A DNA stretch of 64,000 nucleotides from positions 7,192,001 through 7,256,000 of the forward strand of contig OU964918.1 in the NCBI GenBank assembly GCA_918807975.1. Direction: 5' to 3'. The notes beneath the pieces were generated by a model that saw nothing but the letters and a program-made list of their open reading frames with translations, did not search any database and was not told the origin of the DNA. The position numbers and the translations under genes were made by a program. Of this stretch, positions 60,838 through 64,000 are shown piece after piece. The DNA is from Aplidium turbinatum (Eukaryota > Chordata > Ascidiacea > Aplousobranchia > Polyclinidae). Every line of letters begins with the position of its first letter. The stretch's first letter is position 1.

Positions 60838-60931
60838 AAATGCATGCAGCAGAGAAATGGCCTTAAAAAAAGATAAATTTAAAACAACAACACCCAAAAA
60901 CTGTTTTCAAGCCATCTCTCTGCTGCATGCA
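60838..60931. repeat. Hairpin with arms GCATGCAGCAGAGAAATGGC
   Basis: AATGCATGCAGCAGAGAAAT at 60839 pairs with its near-complement ending at 60931 around a loop of about 50 nt. It lies at the inner end of the left arm. Confidence 0.6.
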
Positions 60932-60934
60932 TTT

Positions 60935-61168
60935 TTTTTCAAATAAAGCTAGACGAACCACTTCTCTGCCTAGCATGCAGAAAACATATTGGAGAAGTTA
61001 TACTTTCTCATGTGTGGGAAGCCCTGAAAGTCGAAACGTCAAGATCTCCAGGCATTGAACTATTCGAAAGATTCCGGAACAAAGGATTCAATGCAACCCC
61101 ACATGCTGCAGCTGTACTGCACACCAAAAATCCTCAAGAGTTGGGAGAATTTGTAACAACTCAAAGCA
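60935..61168 (+). pseudogene. N-terminal coding piece of the same transposon protein
   Basis: The frame reads KLDEPLLCLACRKHIGEVIL, VWEALKVETSRSPGIELFER and NATPHAAAVLHTKNPQELGE before a stop. It sits upstream of the right-arm coding part, from which it is separated by the Penelope-like insertion. Confidence 0.45.
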
Positions 61169-61615
61169 GAAAAGTCTAAGCACATAAGTAGAGTGAGGCC
61201 AGAATGTCCTTTGAATGGGCAATGCTTGCAGAAGGCCATTGTTTACAAAGCTACCATTGATAACAGCCCGAAGGTTCTTAATTACATTGGTTGTTGCGAA
61301 ACTACTTTTAAAAAACGTTTTTCCAACCATAAATGTACCTTCATGGATAGGTCTAAACGAAACAGTACCGAACTATCTAAGGCAGTTTGGGACCTTAAGG
61401 ACAAGGGTGCTGATCCTAAAATAGCTTGGTCCATCCACAGCTGTGCTCGGCCTTGTAGTGGTGGTGGTCGTAACAATTGTGGCCTATGTTTGGCTGAAAA
61501 GCTGGCCATTCTGAAGGCTGATAGTGGCCACCTTTTGAACAAGCGTTCGGAACTGGTCGGCAAATGTCGTCATAGAAACAAATTTAAACTCAAGTACTTC
61601 AAAATAAAATAAATT
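61160..61615 (+). mobile_element. Penelope-like element, GIY-YIG endonuclease end
   Basis: From 61193 one open frame of 139 residues reads PECPLNGQCLQKAIVYKATI, LNYIGCCETTFKKRFSNHK and, later, LSKAVWDLKDKG, CGLCLAEKLAIL and LNKRSELVGKCRHRNKFKLK. This is the GIY-YIG nuclease of Penelope-like retroelements: the GIY position is VYKAT, YIG is NYIG, the catalytic Arg is in KKRF and the Glu is probably the one in LAEKLAIL; the C...C linker CPLNGxCL and the LNKRxELVxKCRHxNK end are family marks. The reverse transcriptase is absent, so this is a 5'-truncated copy with an uninterrupted nuclease frame. Confidence 0.85.
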
Positions 61616-61619
61616 CCTT

Positions 61620-62215
61620 TTGATTTTCACAGGTTTTTTTAAAATTTCATTTGATTTTTACAGGCTATAAATCTCAATTAATTTTTACAGGTTTATAAAC
61701 AGATTTTATTTCATTTGTTCAGGACACTACAGGTTACATCATCACAATTCCTTGGGATTTTTACAGGTTATAATTTTGAAAAAATTGAATTTCATTTCAT
61801 TTTTACAGGTTGTAAATCTCATTTAATTTTTACAGGTTTAAAAACAATTTTTGTTCATTCTGTTCAGATTACTACAGGATGCGCCGATCATAACAAGCAT
61901 TTTGCTTCTTTGTGATGTCATAGATGTTGCCATCATGTTGCTTGGTTTCCATTGGGACAAATTGATTGAAACTTTATCGTGGCGGATGGAGGCTGTCCTT
62001 AGTAATTCTGGAGTTTTTTTCTGCAGATTGGATTACGGTTATAATATTTAATATCTTTTCAGGAATTCAGGTTTAGAGGGTTTTTTTGCAGATTAAATTA
62101 CAGTTGTAATATTTAATATCTCCTCAGGAAGTACAGGTTTAGAGATTTTTTTTGGCAGATTAAATTACAGTTGTAATATTTAATATCTTTTCAGAATTAT
62201 CGATTTTTTACTGTT
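61620..62215 (+). repeat. Degenerate tandem repeats after the Penelope-like frame
   Basis: 61620-61880 holds about six units of the type TTTCATTTAATTTTTACAGG. 62010-62205 holds three units of about 65 bp containing GCAGATTAAATTACAGTTGT followed by AATATTTAATATCT. They may be the 3' region of the Penelope-like copy. Confidence 0.65.
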
Positions 62216-62420
62216 TACATGTTTTTGCAGACCTTCTGATGATCCGTTAGGTGAAACAATTTGTAAAGGCTTCAGATAGTAATAACTACATTTAATTTAA
62301 AGTTTGAGAGAGATATGCAAAATTATCAGAGGGGTCAAGGGGTGATTACAAAGAACTTTTAGACCTGTTGACGGTGTAGATTGGAATCAAAAGTGGACAG
62401 TACAACTTCATAAAATGTGG

Positions 62421-63210
62421 TGCAGTCCATCGAGCAAGGTGGATGGGAAAGCGGCTCTATTGCTATACGATAGTTATGCTATAAGACTTTCTACTGCAAG
62501 GAATCATTTTCAAGTCACAAATACAAAAATTAGAGTGATTTGTTGACCAATTGTACTTTTGTATTAATTTAATGGATGGTGGTTCAACTGTCCAATTGCT
62601 GCATCAGCACCCCGAGAAGATTTACAACTGGTTTAAGTGACATCAAAAGCTATGCTGCAGTAAACAAAACTATCAGTATTGCTGCTTTAAAAGCTTTAAG
62701 TAGGCACACATGGTATGTAACTGGGGAGCTGATCCCATTAGCTCTATGGGACAAACATTCGAACAAGTCACTATGAATGAAAAGGAAGCTTTGGCTAGAA
62801 CTCTGCTGCATTTAAATGTAAGTTTCCATGGCCAGGTTACAAACAGGTTTGGTAATGGATACGGTAAGCCAGAGCTGCCAGACATTGTTAATGATAACTC
62901 ATTGTCATTGTGCTCCTATGCAAATGCCAGCAGCGAAATGTTTTTTAAACTTTTGCACATTTCAACAACTTTTCATGTCAAACACCCGAAAGAGTTGGGA
63001 ATAGATGATGGCAATGCTTCTGCTAATGGTATCATAAGTGCACTCAGAGTCTGTAATGACTCAGCAGAGAGAAGGGTAAAACTGGTATCCGACTTTCTTC
63101 ATGTAGCAAAACAAGAAAAAGATCTACAAAACTATATTCAAGTGGTGGAGGAGGATTGAAGAAAGATACCAAATCTTAGAAAACGTCGTTTATCAACACA
63201 AAACTGACTT
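62421..63210 (+). pseudogene. Right-arm copy of the uncharacterised transposon protein
   Basis: Frames in order give GAVHRARWMGK-type sequence with ALLLYDSYAIRLSTARNHFQ (62430-62520), SDIKSYAAVNKTISIAALKA and LSRHTWYVTGELIPLALWDK (62640-62760), then from 62773 MNEKEALARTLLHLNVSFHG, PELPDIVNDNSLSLCSYANA and RVCNDSAERRVKLVSDFLHV to a stop at about 63159. The RHxWYLxxELxxLALxD and NDxAERxVxL blocks identify the same family as the left arm. There are at least two frame changes. Confidence 0.65.
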
Positions 63211-63267
63211 TGCGGAGATTGTGTTAACTAAGACTCACATTGCCTGTTTGGATTTATTGATATAGTA

Positions 63268-63720
63268 CAGGTATTAGGGTGGCTCTTAAAATTGAGTTTT
63301 TGAATTTTGCTTGGGACACCCTTTCAAATGGTGAGGTTGTCAGAAAAAATAACTCTTGCAAATTTTTTTTTAATTTGAAGTTGATTTAGAGGTGGCCCTC
63401 CCCCCCTAAAGTTCTGTGCCCTCCCTCGAAATACCAAATCTGCGTAACTCGAAAACCACTTGAGCTAGAGATACAGTTATTGTGTTAAAAGATGCAGAAA
63501 ACATGGTTTTCTATCTGCTTTCTGAACATTGAATGCATCTATCTTGAGTAGAAAAGCAGTTATTTAGAAAAAACGCATTTGACCAAATCTTGATTTTACA
63601 ACCTTTTTTGTGACCACGCAACCGTCTACAAAATTTCTTTTTTTTTTGTCTTAATTTTTGCACCTTAGAGGAAACACTGGTAACGATATTCATTTCAAAA
63701 TGTAATTCTGGTCAGTATCA
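63268..63720. repeat. Second TAGGGTG-type element end
   Basis: TAGGGTGGCTCTTAAAATTG starts immediately at the outer edge of the right arm. The CGTAACTCGAAAACCACTTG word and an inner run of CCCTCCCCCCC resemble the 5' ends of an abundant invertebrate repeat. No partner end lies in the window. Confidence 0.4.
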
Positions 63721-63751
63721 TACTGGAAGAAGCGATATTATTGACAATATT

Positions 63752-64000
63752 TTACATATTGCCTTGCGTATCGTGACAGGATGTCTGCGACCTACACCAT
63801 CGGACATCGGACCATCGGACATCGGATTTCCCTGTCCTTGCAGGCAACCAACCAGCTGAGTTTCGTCGCGAAGAAGCCATCCTGTCTCTTTCTCGCCGCA
63901 CTACGAACCCCAACCACTTGCTCCACTCAAATCTCTACGAATCTGTGAGCGAGCAATCGAGCATCCTCGGCAACTGAAATCGAGACACCCATTTGTATGT
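63752..64000 (+). mobile_element. LINE reverse transcriptase C-terminal fragment, cut by the right edge
   Basis: The plus strand reads HIALRIVTGCLRPTPSDIGP and, in a second frame, QPAEFRREEAILSLSRRT-type sequence (NQLSFVAKK region in other frames), then NPNHLLHSNLYESVSEQSS. The ALRIxTGCLRPTPTDxLPVLAGIxPAELRRxxAxLxLxxxAxxPxHLLH signature belongs to CR1/Jockey-type LINEs of marine invertebrates. A repeated CATCGGACATCGGACCATCG word interrupts it and at least one frameshift is present. Confidence 0.7.

Larger units (their letters stand above)
59979..63268. mobile_element. 3.3-kb inverted structure carrying an uncharacterised transposon gene in both arms
   Basis: The arms 59979-60832 and about 62421-63268 are inverted copies of about 850 bp (for example GCAATGTGAGTCTTAGTTAA at the outer edge and TCCATCGAGCAAGG at the inner edge). 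Each arm encodes the C-terminal part of the same protein reading outwards: minus in the left arm, plus in the right. The loop holds an N-terminal coding piece (60935-61168) and a Penelope-like insertion (about 61170-62300). No target duplication was found at the outer edges. Confidence 0.75.

Overview
This is animal nuclear DNA. It is AT-rich and intron-bearing, with one clear host gene set in a dense, nested layer of transposable elements. There is no operon structure and no CRISPR array. The host gene encodes a stomatin typical of metazoans. BEL/Pao, Penelope-like, CR1-like, hAT and fold-back elements, together with the recurring word TAGGCCTA, suggest a marine invertebrate, perhaps a deuterostome. 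I cannot fix the phylum from sequence alone.

Region 1 (1-22.9 kb) is a stack of insertions. An older BEL/Pao retrotransposon (copy A, minus strand) runs off the left edge. It was entered by a 7.4-kb terminal-inverted-repeat (TIR) element beginning CCCAG (2205-9570, 2-bp duplication TC). A younger BEL/Pao (copy B, plus strand, 10479-22558, 542-bp LTRs, 5-bp duplication ACGTC) then entered its leader. Copy B itself holds a 3.8-kb DNA transposon (11235-15082, duplication TAA) carrying a long, decayed, uncharacterised transposon gene. Its 3' LTR holds a 5.1-kb hAT (17189-22279, duplication CTTGAGAG). That hAT contains a second hAT (17301-19383) and a second CCCAG element (20501-22088).

Region 2 (23.8-44.1 kb) is a complete stomatin gene on the plus strand. 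It has eight coding exons (23793-23874, 25498-25601, 33404-33476, 34511-34593, 34827-35030, 36255-36310, 42392-42470, 43828-44019), all phases agree, and the product is 290 residues. The longer introns are filled with transposons: several hATs with exact 8-bp duplications, three members of a fold-back family built on the word TTCGGCGAG, a second fold-back family built on GGACATTTTGCCGAAA, and a 2.9-kb element whose long arms contain part of its own gene.

Region 3 (44.1-64 kb) has no host gene that I can recognise. It holds a 984-bp tandem duplication, an hAT with a recognisable but broken transposase (47215-49322), tRNA-derived SINEs, a palindromic hAT (51007-53884), a Mutator-like MITE carrying a tRNA-like segment, a CR1-like LINE tail, a second gene-bearing inverted structure (59979-63268) with a Penelope-like GIY-YIG segment in its loop, and a LINE fragment at the right edge.

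Boundaries quoted with target duplications were read directly from matching flanks. Superfamily names resting only on TIR or duplication length are inference.
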